Shown here piece after piece: positions 25,664 to 34,031 of a stretch of 64,000 bases of DNA (position 1 is its first letter; every line of letters starts with the position of its first letter). The notes below the pieces were generated by a model that was given only the letters and a program-made list of their open reading frames with translations, ran no database searches and had not been told where the DNA came from. The DNA comes from JADGGV01 sp035715725 (GTDB lineage: Bacteria > Gemmatimonadota > Gemmatimonadetes > Longimicrobiales > RSA9), in contig DASTKT010000059.1 in the NCBI GenBank assembly GCA_035715725.1, positions 50,141 through 114,140 on the forward strand, written 5' to 3'. The position numbers were made by a program, and so were the translations under genes.

Positions 25664-27919
25664 ATGGGCAGAGCCGAGCACGGTCCCGGCCCGCATGGGC
25701 GAGCGAGCCCCGAACGGGCGGAGCGAGAGTCACGCCGGACGCTGCGCGACAGCGAGGAGCGCTTCCGCTTCCTCTACGAGGACAACCCCGCCATGTACTT
25801 CACCGTGGACGCGGCGGGGACGATCCTCTCGGTCAATCGCTACGGGGCGGAGCACCTCGGCTATACCGTCCCGGAGCTGCGCGGGCGGCCGCTCCTGCAG
25901 GTCGTCCACGAAGCGGATCACGAGGCGCTCCGCGGCCAGCTCGCGGAGTGCGGGCGCACGCCCGGCCAGGTCTGCCGCTGGGAGTTCCGCAAGGTGCGCA
26001 AGGATGGCACCGTCCTCTGGGTGCGGGAGAGCGTGCGTCCGCTACGGAATGCCGACGGCGAGCTCGTCTTCCTGATGGTCTGCGACGACATCACGGACGC
26101 GAAGCGCGGGGAAGCGGAGCGGGAGCGGCTCCTGGCGCAGCAGCATTTCCTCGGCGACGCCAGTCGGGCGCTCGCGGGCTCGATCGACTACGAGACCACG
26201 CTGAAGATCGTGGCCCGGCTGGCCGTTCCGGTACTCGCGGACTTCTCGGTCGTCGACGTGCTGGAGGAGGGGGGCGCCTTCCGCCGCGTCGCCGCCGCCC
26301 ATGCGGACCCGCAGAAGGAGGCGCTGGCCCGGGAGATGAGGCGCTACCCGCCGGACCCCACCCTGGAGGAACACCCCGTCAACCGCGCGATCCGCATGCG
26401 GCGCTCGGAGATCCTTCCCGTGGGCGAGGAGGGAATCCAGGCCTCGTGCCGCATCCCCGAGCACCGCGAGGTCGTGTGCCGCCTCGCGCCACGGTCGGTC
26501 CTCGTCGTCCCGCTGATCGCGCGCGGGCGCACGGTGGGCGCCATGCAGTTCATGTCGCTGGCGAGCGAGTCGGCGCGCGACTACGGCCCCGAGGACGTCG
26601 CGCTGGCGGAGGAGCTGGCCCGGCGCGCGGCCGTCGCCATCGACAATGCCCGGCTCTACGCCGAGGCCGAGCGGCGCGCCCGCGAGGAGCGCGCGCTGCG
26701 CGAGGCGGTGGGAGCGGTCAGCGCCGCGTTCAGCACCGAGGACGTGAGCCGGCAGATCGCGACGAGCGCGGTGGACGCCACCGGTGCCGACGGCGCCTTC
26801 GTGACCTGGATCCATCCCGGGCGCCGCGATGTGGAGGTGGTCGCCCTCGCCGGGAACGTACCACCGCCGATCAAAGGCCACGGCCCGTATGCGGACAGCT
26901 ACACCTCCAGGGTGGTCGAACGCCGGGAGCCGATCCTCATCGACCGCCTCGCCGAGATCGAGGGTCCACTCCGAGAAGGACCCCTGGTCGATACCTGCCC
27001 CGAGTGCTCCGCGCTCGTGGTCCCCCTGATGGTCGAGCGGCCGATCGGCGCCCTGTTCCTCGTTCGCGAGGCCGGGCGGCCGAACTTCTCACCCGACGAG
27101 ATCACCCGTGCCCGCACCTTCGGCGAGCTGGCGGCGCTCGCGCTCCGCAAGCTCCAGCTCCTGGAGGAGTCGGAGGCGCGGCGCGAGGAGCTCGAGCGGA
27201 TCAGCGAGAGCCGCGCCCTGCTGATGCGCGGCTTCTCACACGACGTGAAGAATTCGCTGAGCGCGGCGGACGGCTACGCCCAGCTCCTCGCGGGGGGAAG
27301 CCTGGGGGAGCTGCCCGGGAAGCAACGGGAGAGCGTCCAGCGGATCCGGCGCTCGATCCAGACTTCGATCGACCTGATCCACGACCTGCTGGACGTGGCC
27401 CGGGCGGAGGCCGGGCAGATCGAGCTCGAGCACGTGCCCACGAACATCGCCGAGGCGGCGCGGGAGGCCGCGCAGGACATCCGGCCGAAGGCCACGGCGG
27501 CGGGCCTCGACGTCGAGATCCGCGCACCCGACGCGCTGCTCACCGAGACCGACCCCACCCGGGTGCGCCAGATCCTGGGCAACCTCGTCTCCAACGCCGT
27601 GAAGTACACGCCGGCGGGGCGGGTCACGGTGGCCGCCGACGTTCGCGACGGCGGCAGGGAATTCCGCCCCGGCGACTGGATCGCGGTGAGCGTGACCGAC
27701 ACCGGCCCCGGGATCCCGGAGGCCAAGCGCGAACAGGTCTTCCAGGAGTTCACCCGCCTCGAGCGCGAGGCCACGCAGGGAGCGGGCGTCGGGCTCGCCA
27801 TCAGCCGGCGCATCGCGCGGCTCCTCGGCGGCGACATCACGCTCCGGAGCGAGGTCGGCCGCGGCTCCACCTTCACGCTCTGGCTGCCACTGGCGGGAGA
27901 TACGCAAGCGGAGCCGTGA
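25664..27919 (+). CDS. PAS-GAF(-GAF) sensor histidine kinase, paralog 2
   Basis: A soluble 751-residue kinase collinear with the one at 17,766. The PAS region has FRFLYEDNPAMYFTVDAAG and CRWEFRKVRKDGTVLWVRES. GAF-like stretches follow, including the shared RSEILP and SARDYGPEDVALAEELA segments. The H-box is FSHDVKNSL with His526, the N-box NLVSNAVKYTPAG, the G1 box DTGPGIPEA, the F-box VFQEFTRL and the G2 box GAGVGLAIS. All catalytic boxes look intact, unlike the altered F-box of paralog 1. No response regulator is adjacent, so it presumably signals to a distant partner. The pair arose by duplication; they now flank about 5.6 kb of unrelated genes in direct orientation. Confidence 0.92.
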   Translation: MGRAEHGPGPHGRASPERAERESRRTLRDSEERFRFLYEDNPAMYFTVDAAGTILSVNRYGAEHLGYTVPELRGRPLLQVVHEADHEALRGQLAECGRTPGQVCRWEFRKVRKDGTVLWVRESVRPLRNADGELVFLMVCDDITDAKRGEAERERLLAQQHFLGDASRALAGSIDYETTLKIVARLAVPVLADFSVVDVLEEGGAFRRVAAAHADPQKEALAREMRRYPPDPTLEEHPVNRAIRMRRSEILPVGEEGIQASCRIPEHREVVCRLAPRSVLVVPLIARGRTVGAMQFMSLASESARDYGPEDVALAEELARRAAVAIDNARLYAEAERRAREERALREAVGAVSAAFSTEDVSRQIATSAVDATGADGAFVTWIHPGRRDVEVVALAGNVPPPIKGHGPYADSYTSRVVERREPILIDRLAEIEGPLREGPLVDTCPECSALVVPLMVERPIGALFLVREAGRPNFSPDEITRARTFGELAALALRKLQLLEESEARREELERISESRALLMRGFSHDVKNSLSAADGYAQLLAGGSLGELPGKQRESVQRIRRSIQTSIDLIHDLLDVARAEAGQIELEHVPTNIAEAAREAAQDIRPKATAAGLDVEIRAPDALLTETDPTRVRQILGNLVSNAVKYTPAGRVTVAADVRDGGREFRPGDWIAVSVTDTGPGIPEAKREQVFQEFTRLEREATQGAGVGLAISRRIARLLGGDITLRSEVGRGSTFTLWLPLAGDTQAEP

Positions 27920-27969
27920 GGCGGCGCAGGCCTCCACCGGGTCGATGCCCAAGGCACTCTCGGGAACGG

Positions 27970-27999
27970 ATTTCGAGGGTTCCTCGCCCGTTATAGATT
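27970..27999 (+). promoter_or_regulatory. Promoter close to the start codon, possible leaderless transcript
   Basis: TATAGA (27992-27997), overlapping TAGATT (27994-27999), lies only 6-8 bases before the ATG at 28006, with ATTTCG at 27970-27975 as a weak -35. No Shine-Dalgarno sequence precedes the ATG. A TANNNT box this close to the start is the known layout of leaderless mRNAs. Confidence 0.45.
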
Positions 28000-28005
28000 T
28001 TCCGG

Positions 28006-28650
28006 ATGGAACCGGAGCGCCTGCGAGAGGAGCTGACGGCGCTGCTGGCGGCGAGCGGGCGCCCGCACGTCGAGCGCCTGACCGTCTCGGCGGCGATCGT
28101 CTCGGAGGCGCTCCGTGCGACCGGGTTGGAGGCCACGCTGCTGGGCGGCGGAGCCGTGGAGTTCTATGATCCCGGCGCCGATACGACGAGCGACATCGAC
28201 CTCGTCGTCGAACGCGCTCGCCCGATCGCCGATCTCGAGGCGACGCTGCAGGATGCCTTCACTTCCCTCGGCTTTGCGCGCGCCGGGCGCCACTGGGCGC
28301 GCGACGACCTGTTCGTCGAGATCCCGGACATCCGCATCGTGGACCCGACCGAGACGTTCCGCGTCGGTCGGTACTTGCTCCGCGTCTTGCGGAAGGAGAT
28401 CGTCCTCGGCGAACGCATCGTCGACTACAAGCACTGGCGCTACACCGGTTTCGGCGCGCAGGCCCTCGACATGATCGCGGCGTTCGGGCCGGAGCTGGAC
28501 GACGCGGTCCTGAGACCGTACCTGCGGCGGGAGGGCGCCGAGGACGCGTACGACGCGCTGCGCGCGCTGGCGACGTCGGGTCGGCGGATCACGGAGCCGG
28601 TGCTCCGTGCCGAGCTGGAGCGCCTCCTGGCGCGAGGAGTCGGCGAATGA
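28006..28650 (+). CDS. Nucleotidyltransferase-fold protein
   Basis: A 214-residue protein. LLGGGAVEFY followed by TSDIDLVVE (residues ~45-67) is the GG...DxD core of the polymerase-beta-like nucleotidyltransferase superfamily. Later stretches are LFVEIPDIRIVDPTETFRVG, which may supply the third carboxylate, and KEIVLGERIVDYKHWRYTG, a helical tail of the DUF6036/AbiEii-like kind. Such proteins occur as MNT-type antitoxins or toxin NTases and as stand-alone enzymes; the role is open. The downstream gene overlaps it by four bases (ATGA), so the pair is co-translated. The start has no Shine-Dalgarno and a very close -10 box. Confidence 0.7.
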   Translation: MEPERLREELTALLAASGRPHVERLTVSAAIVSEALRATGLEATLLGGGAVEFYDPGADTTSDIDLVVERARPIADLEATLQDAFTSLGFARAGRHWARDDLFVEIPDIRIVDPTETFRVGRYLLRVLRKEIVLGERIVDYKHWRYTGFGAQALDMIAAFGPELDDAVLRPYLRREGAEDAYDALRALATSGRRITEPVLRAELERLLARGVGE

Positions 28651-29699
28651 GCGTCTCCGATCTCGATCTGACCATGCTCCGGGAAATGTGGGCCCGGCGG
28701 CGCGCAGCCGCCGCCGAGGTCCGGCACCGGATCGATCCCGCGGGGATGACCCGTCCCGCGCGCACCCCGGAGGAGCGCGCCTGGCTGCGGGAGCACGGGG
28801 GCGAAGGCGTGTTCCTGGAACAGCCCGGGGGGCGTCGAGCGCCGTCGCTGGAGCGGGCCGCCGAGCCGGACCTTCTCGCCGAGCCGCCGGCACCCTACCC
28901 GGCGCCGGTCGATCGGCTGTTGACGCTCGGCGAGGCGTCGGCCCGCCGCGACGAGTGGCTGGACTACCCGCGCGCGGTCGGCCTCGACCTCCCCGACGTC
29001 CCCGCGCTCATCCGCATGGCGTCCGATCGGATGCTGCTCGAGGCGGATCTCGAGAGCCTGGAGTCCTGGGCGCCCATCCACGCCTGGCGCTCGCTCGCGC
29101 AGCTCGAGGCCGTAGAGGCCGTCGAGCCGCTCCTCGCGCTGCTCGACGCCCCGGACAACGAATGGCTCCTTGGCGAGTTTCCGGCGCTGGCCGGGATGAT
29201 CGGACGCGTCGCCATCGGTCCGCTCACCCGCTTCATGCACGATCCCGCGCGCTACCTCTGGGCGCGCTCCTCCGCCGCCGAGGGGCTCGGCGACATCGCG
29301 ACGCGCTACCCGGTCGCGCGCGACGAGGTCGTCGGTGCACTCGTCGCCCAGCTCGAGCGGTACCCCGAGGAGGACGAGACGCTGAACGCGCTCGTCATCG
29401 GCTCGCTCCTCGACCTCGACGCCGTCGAGGCCGCGCCGCTGATCGAGCGTGCCTTCGCGGAGGACGCGGTGGACCTCAGTGTGAACGGCGACTGGGAGGA
29501 CGTCCAGGTCGAGCTGGGCCTGCTGCCGGAGCGACTGACCCCGCGGCCGCCGCTCCATCCCTGGCTCATGCCTCGCGCCCCGCTGGTGCGCCCGGCGCTG
29601 GCCCGGGAGCCAGTGGCGCCGTCGAAGACCGCGGCGAAGGCCAAGGCCAGGAGAAAGGCGGCCAAACGCTCCCGCAAGCGGAACCGCCGCGGACGCTGA
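28647..29699 (+). CDS. HEAT-like repeat protein with a basic C-terminal tail
   Basis: A 350-residue protein with no signal peptide. Residues ~130-290 form helical repeats of the HEAT/PBS-lyase type (WRSLAQLEAVEAVEPLLALL, ARSSAAEGLGDIATRYPVAR, LNALVIGSLLDLDAVEAAPL). The last ~25 residues are strongly basic (AKAKARRKAAKRSRKRNRR), suggesting contact with nucleic acid or another polyanion. It overlaps the nucleotidyltransferase gene by four bases, so the two products may work together, perhaps as enzyme and scaffold or as toxin and antitoxin. I do not recognise a named family. Its 3' end nearly touches the convergent secreted-protein gene. Confidence 0.65.
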   Translation: MSVSDLDLTMLREMWARRRAAAAEVRHRIDPAGMTRPARTPEERAWLREHGGEGVFLEQPGGRRAPSLERAAEPDLLAEPPAPYPAPVDRLLTLGEASARRDEWLDYPRAVGLDLPDVPALIRMASDRMLLEADLESLESWAPIHAWRSLAQLEAVEAVEPLLALLDAPDNEWLLGEFPALAGMIGRVAIGPLTRFMHDPARYLWARSSAAEGLGDIATRYPVARDEVVGALVAQLERYPEEDETLNALVIGSLLDLDAVEAAPLIERAFAEDAVDLSVNGDWEDVQVELGLLPERLTPRPPLHPWLMPRAPLVRPALAREPVAPSKTAAKAKARRKAAKRSRKRNRRGR

Positions 29700-29704
29700 C
29701 GCCT

Positions 29705-30499
29705 TCACTTTCCCTTCTTCGTCCAGAGCAGCACGACGCCACACGGCGCGTTCGCGCCGTACTCCGGCGGCGCCTCCGACGGACCGGCGTAGACTTCGAC
29801 GGCGGCGAGGTCGTTCGGGAAGATGAGGCCGTCCAGGTCCCCCGCCCTCCCGTTCACCTGGTCCGCGGGCAGGCCGTCCAGGTAGACCCGCGGGCTGCAC
29901 GGCCCGCGGAGGCTGCCCGCGCCGCGGCTCGAGAGCAGGTGGGCGTTGCCGTGGGAATCCACCACGACGCGCACCCCGCGCACGCCGCGCATCATGTCGC
30001 TGAGGCGGCTCACGCGCTCGGCCACGGCGTCGAGCGCGCTGTCGGCCATGTACGTGCCCAGGCCGGTCCGGCGCCGCTCGTAGAAGCCGCTGCTCGTGAG
30101 CCAGCGCTTCCGGACCTCGGCCCGGATCTCCAGCGCGCGGAGCACGATCGGCTCCGGCGCGAGCCCGAGCTGGAGGCCCATCTCCTTCCCGGCCTCGAAG
30201 TCCACCGACATGCTCAGCGGCGCGAAGCCCAACATGTCCAGCGCGATGGCCTGCCAGCCGGCGGGGATCTCGCGGAGCGACGCGTATCCCTGCGCGTCCG
30301 TCAGCGTGCGCAGCTTCTTCGCCCCCTCGATCTGCACGCTGACGCCCGGGAGCGGCGCGCCGGTCGAGTCCGACACCACCCGCAGCCGGAGCGAGGCCGC
30401 CCCGGCGGCCGGCGTCTGCGACTGCGCCGCGAGCGGCGCGGCGGCCCCGAGCAGGAAGCCGAGGAGCCAGCCCGCGTGCGCGCGAACGACGTTGCGCAT
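29705..30499 (-). CDS. Secreted CarboxypepD_reg / TonB-plug-like protein
   Basis: A 264-residue protein from the ATG at 30499, chosen because the signal peptide (HAGWLLGFLLGAAAPLAAQ) begins there; the frame stays open further upstream without support. Residues ~32-110 are a carboxypeptidase-regulatory beta-sandwich (LRLRVVSDSTGAPLPGVSVQ, TLTDAQGYASLREIPAGW). The rest resembles a TonB receptor plug: VSRLSDMMRGVRGVRVVVDS, PRVYLDGLPADQVNG and IFPNDLAAVEVYAGPSEAP. It has no beta-barrel, so it is not a full receptor. Short plug-only proteins like this are common in Gemmatimonadota and Bacteroidota and their role is not known. The convergent HEAT gene ends five bases away. Confidence 0.78.
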   Translation of the reverse strand: MRNVVRAHAGWLLGFLLGAAAPLAAQSQTPAAGAASLRLRVVSDSTGAPLPGVSVQIEGAKKLRTLTDAQGYASLREIPAGWQAIALDMLGFAPLSMSVDFEAGKEMGLQLGLAPEPIVLRALEIRAEVRKRWLTSSGFYERRRTGLGTYMADSALDAVAERVSRLSDMMRGVRGVRVVVDSHGNAHLLSSRGAGSLRGPCSPRVYLDGLPADQVNGRAGDLDGLIFPNDLAAVEVYAGPSEAPPEYGANAPCGVVLLWTKKGK

Positions 30500-30808
30500 G
30501 AAAGACCTCGCTGGGACGTGCGGAGATTCGATGGGTCGGGCTACTGCGTGGACCTGTATCTGACAGTCGCCGGAGGCGATGTCAAGGATGTGGGCGGTAT
30601 TCGCGGTCCTGTCCGAGTGCATCCGGCGAGTGGTATGGAGTCAGTCGAGGCCGGTGCGACAAACAGTGAGGATCGGGCGGGCGAGCCGGCGTCACGCAAG
30701 CGTCCGAGAGGAGCTCGGCGCTGCGGAGGCGCCTGAGCCGGGCGGGACCACCCGGCATCTCCGCGCGCGTCGCGTCGCGCGGACGCTTCGCGCCGGCCGC
30801 CCGCCGCG
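30500..30808. other. 309-bp gap without a gene
   Basis: This is the upstream region of the minus-strand plug-like gene and the 3' flank of the ATP-grasp gene. It is slightly less GC-rich near 30,540-30,600 (CTGTATCTGACAGTC). On the minus strand the only AT-leaning patch is GATACAG; no good promoter or terminator can be supported. Confidence 0.4.
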
Positions 30809-32086
30809 CTACCGCATCGACGCCGGGAGCGCGGACCGTCGCGGGCGCAGCAGGCCTCCCGCCGCCGAGCGAGCCATCCGGTAGATCGTCCCGGCCGAAT
30901 AGCGCCAGTCGTGGGGGTCGAAGTCGTAGAACGCCAGCGGGCCGCGGTACGATCGGAGCACCTCCCGCCAGGACACGAGGCCCGCGCGCCGGTAGGCCAG
31001 GATCGCCCGGACGTCGGAGCGGAGGACGATGTGCCGGAAGTCGCGCGCCTCGGCCGAGACCGGGGTCACAGGCCGTCCGATCAGGTCGAGATAGTGCAGC
31101 CAGCAGACGTCGACGCCGGCGTAGGGCGCCGCGTCGCCGCCGCCGGTCAGCCGGGGGTTCGCCTCGATCAGCTTGACCCGGCCGTCCCGGCTGTCGCGCT
31201 TCGTCTCGATCTCGCAGATCCCCGAGTAGCCGAGGCGACGCAGCCAGCCATCGCACACGGCGTCGGTCTCCGGGTCGCGCACCGGCTCGCTCACGGTGGC
31301 CGGCCCGAAGCCCAGCGGGTCGCACCTCAGCCCCCGGAACATGGCGCTGGCGATCCGCCTGCCGCCCCGGTCGTAGCACGCCACGTACACCCGCTTCGCC
31401 GTGTCCGGCCCCTCGATGATCTCCTGGCCGATGGTGACCGGGTTCGCCGCCGCGGCCAGCCGCCAGGCCTCGACGAGCGCCTCCGCGCTCGGCGCGATGA
31501 CCACCTTCTCGTGCGACAGCGGATGGCCGTCCGGGAACGCCTGCCATTCCCGGAAATGCAGCGGCTTGAGGAGGCATGGGAACCGGGCCTCCCGCGCGAA
31601 CTCGCGGACCTCGGCCTCGGAGCGCAGCAGCCCGGTGCGCGGCATCGGCATGCCGTGCTCGGCGGCGAGCGCGTACTGCGTCTGCTTCGTGGCCAGCAGA
31701 CCCTGGAGCGGGACGCCGGGGGAGAGCACGAAGTGCGCGGCCAGCGTCGAGGCGTGCGCCGCGATGGCCGAGACGAACTGGTCCGCGCTGGCGATCAGGA
31801 CCGGCTTCCCGCCGAGCTCGCCCGCCAGCGCCACCATGAAGGCGACCCAGCCCCGCGCGTCCGTGTCCGGGTCCGGACACGCGCGCGCCGGACCGTACAC
31901 CGAGCGGAACCCGGGGTAGTCGGTGTGGCAGTCGAAGCAGCACGCCCGCACGCCCCGCCGGAGCAGCGAGCGCACCCCCAGCACGCCGGTCTGGTACGCC
32001 CCCGCGATGACGGCGGCCGGCCAGCCGGGCCCGGCGCGGACCGGGTTCGGAGGCGGAGGCGCGGCGGGCTCAGACGGCGCTGGCAT
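30809..32086 (-). CDS. ATP-grasp carboxylate-amine ligase-like protein
   Basis: A 425-residue protein starting MPAPSEPAAPPPPNPVRAG. The N-terminal part (AAVIAGAYQTGVLGVRSLLRRG, CCFDCHTDYPGFRSVYGPA) is the pre-ATP-grasp Rossmann-like lobe. The ATP-grasp core has FPCLLKPLHFREW for the ATP lysine, QEIIEG for adenine contact and VKLIEANPRLTGGG for Mg2+ binding. Such enzymes join a carboxylate to an amine or thiol. It starts 17 bases inside the end of the preceding gene, so it is the fourth and last gene of a minus-strand glycoconjugate operon and may amidate or aminoacylate a sugar acid; this is an inference. The open frame continues upstream to 32380 only as shadow. Confidence 0.85.
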   Translation of the reverse strand: MPAPSEPAAPPPPNPVRAGPGWPAAVIAGAYQTGVLGVRSLLRRGVRACCFDCHTDYPGFRSVYGPARACPDPDTDARGWVAFMVALAGELGGKPVLIASADQFVSAIAAHASTLAAHFVLSPGVPLQGLLATKQTQYALAAEHGMPMPRTGLLRSEAEVREFAREARFPCLLKPLHFREWQAFPDGHPLSHEKVVIAPSAEALVEAWRLAAAANPVTIGQEIIEGPDTAKRVYVACYDRGGRRIASAMFRGLRCDPLGFGPATVSEPVRDPETDAVCDGWLRRLGYSGICEIETKRDSRDGRVKLIEANPRLTGGGDAAPYAGVDVCWLHYLDLIGRPVTPVSAEARDFRHIVLRSDVRAILAYRRAGLVSWREVLRSYRGPLAFYDFDPHDWRYSAGTIYRMARSAAGGLLRPRRSALPASMR

Positions 32087-34031
32087 CGACCCGGAGCATG
32101 ACCTTGAGGTGCCCCCGCGCGCGGACCGCGGCCCACGCCCGGCCGAAGTCCTCCAGCGCGTACCGGCTCTCGAAAAACGGCCGGGTGTCGAGCCGGGGGA
32201 GCGTCGCCAGCGCCTCGTCGAAGTCCGCGCCGCTGCTCCCGACCGAGCCCACCACGGTCCGGTCGAAGGCGACGATGGACTCGAAGCTGAACGGGTGCTG
32301 CGCGTACGGCAGCCCGACGAGCAGCAGCGTCGCGCCGGTGGCCGAGTGCTGGAGCAGCTGCTCCAGGGCGCCCTGGTCACCGGTCGCGTCGATCAGCCAG
32401 TCGAACTCGGCGAGCCGCTCCGGCGCGGCCGCGGTCCGGGCCACGTCGTCCAGCAGCGCGAGGCGGGCCGGCTCGCGGTCGAAGACCGTGACCGCGTGGC
32501 CGCGCAGCGCCAGCACCCGCGCGGCCAGGTGGCCGATTGCGCCCGCTCCGACGATCGCGCAGCGCCGCGGACCGCCGCCGGGCACGGCCCCCAGCCGCCG
32601 GAGCGCCTTCATCACGACCGCGAGCGGCTCGGCCAGCGCGGCCTGCGCCAGCGTCACCCCCGGCGGCACGCGGTGCACGTAGCGAGCGCGGGTCACCATG
32701 TACTCGGCGTAGCCGCCGTCCACGCCGATGACGCCGACCTCGCGGCGCTCCCGGCAGGTGATGGCGCGGTCGCGCCGGCAGTCGTCGCAGGTGCCGCACC
32801 CCTGGATGCACTCCACGACGACGCGGTCGCCCTCCTCGAGGCCGGTCACCTTCTTCCCCAGCGAGACCACCGTCCCCGACACCTCGTGACCCGGCACGAT
32901 CGGGTACTTCGCCATGCCGGTCTTGTAGTAGCCGAGCCGCCCCTCGAGGATCTCCAGATCGGTCGCGCAGATGCCGACGTAGGCCACCCGGACCAGCACC
33001 TCGCTCGGCCGGAGCGTCGGGATCGAGCGCGGCTCGAGCGCCGCCGCGTGGGGACCCCGGATCACCACCGCGCCGTAGCCCTTGTCGAAGTGGAGCTCGG
33101 CCCGCTTCGACGGGTTCGTGATGACCCGGCTGTCCAGGATCCCCTTCACGATGCCGACCGTCTTGTTGTACCGGTACCGGGCGATCTCGCCGGCGAGCGC
33201 GCCCGGCCGCCGCTGCCGGGCGGCAAGCGAGAGGTCGAGGCACGCCCAGTACAGCTCCCGCAGGACCTCGCCCGGGATGTTGCGGATGATGCGCACCGCC
33301 GTCCACCGCCCCGCGATCCCCTCGCGGTGGAACCGGTGCCGCACCTGCGCCCACGACTCCGTGTGCACGTGGAAGATGCACGCCGACGGCTCGTACAGGA
33401 CCACCTTGCCGCGCGGGATCCAGTACTTCGCCCATTCGGCGTCCTCCAGCCCCGGCAGCCCCTCGTCGAACGGGTGCTGCTCCCAGAGGTCGCGCCGGAT
33501 GGCGGAGTTCGCGTTGTTGACGAAGACGTGGTCGTCATCCATCACCTGCGGCCGCGGCGGGAACATCCGCTCGAAGTCGCGCGCCTCCGAGAACTTCGAC
33601 ACCGCGTGCCCCCGCTGTCCGCCGAACACCATGGCGGTCTCCGGCCGGCGCAGCGGCGTGACCAGCCGCTCCAGCCACCGGTCGTCCGTCGGGATGGCGT
33701 GCGCCGAGATGATCGCGATCAGCGAGCCGCGCGCCTCCCGGATCCCGAGGTTCAGCGAGTGGCCGAATGTGAAATCCTCGCTCCGCAGCCGCACGATCCG
33801 CGCGCCGAACGCCGCGGCGATCTCGCGCGTGCGGTCCACCGACCCGGAATCGACGAGCAGCACCTCGAAGGCGCGGTACGTCTGCCGCGTGAGCGCCGCG
33901 AGGACCTCCGGCAGCCAGCGCTCCTCGTTGAACGCCCGGATGACGACGCTCGTCTCGGGCGACGTCGCCTGCGGAAGCCCCCCGCCGCGGCCGGTACCGG
34001 CGCGGAGCTCGGACATCGTGTCCACGCTCAT
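32070..34031 (-). CDS. Fused GT2 glycosyltransferase and zinc-dependent medium-chain dehydrogenase
   Basis: One 653-residue frame holds two complete enzymes. Residues ~25-260 are a GT-A family-2 glycosyltransferase: ETSVVIRAFNEERWLPEVL, VLLVDSGSVDRTREIA, the DxD-like ISAHAIPTDD, and GLPGLEDAEWAKYW for the ED catalytic region. After a linker at ~325, residues ~335-650 are a medium-chain dehydrogenase: VLVRVAYVGICATDLEI with the catalytic Cys, PIVPGHEVSG, a full structural zinc set in CIQGCGTCDDCRRDRAITC, and the Rossmann CAIVGAGAIGHLAARVLALRG. The start is fixed by the ATGA overlap with the gene before. The fusion suggests that oxidation of a sugar and its transfer are coupled. The frame stays open to 35021 as shadow. 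Confidence 0.88.
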   Translation of the reverse strand: MSVDTMSELRAGTGRGGGLPQATSPETSVVIRAFNEERWLPEVLAALTRQTYRAFEVLLVDSGSVDRTREIAAAFGARIVRLRSEDFTFGHSLNLGIREARGSLIAIISAHAIPTDDRWLERLVTPLRRPETAMVFGGQRGHAVSKFSEARDFERMFPPRPQVMDDDHVFVNNANSAIRRDLWEQHPFDEGLPGLEDAEWAKYWIPRGKVVLYEPSACIFHVHTESWAQVRHRFHREGIAGRWTAVRIIRNIPGEVLRELYWACLDLSLAARQRRPGALAGEIARYRYNKTVGIVKGILDSRVITNPSKRAELHFDKGYGAVVIRGPHAAALEPRSIPTLRPSEVLVRVAYVGICATDLEILEGRLGYYKTGMAKYPIVPGHEVSGTVVSLGKKVTGLEEGDRVVVECIQGCGTCDDCRRDRAITCRERREVGVIGVDGGYAEYMVTRARYVHRVPPGVTLAQAALAEPLAVVMKALRRLGAVPGGGPRRCAIVGAGAIGHLAARVLALRGHAVTVFDREPARLALLDDVARTAAAPERLAEFDWLIDATGDQGALEQLLQHSATGATLLLVGLPYAQHPFSFESIVAFDRTVVGSVGSSGADFDEALATLPRLDTRPFFESRYALEDFGRAWAAVRARGHLKVMLRVDASAV

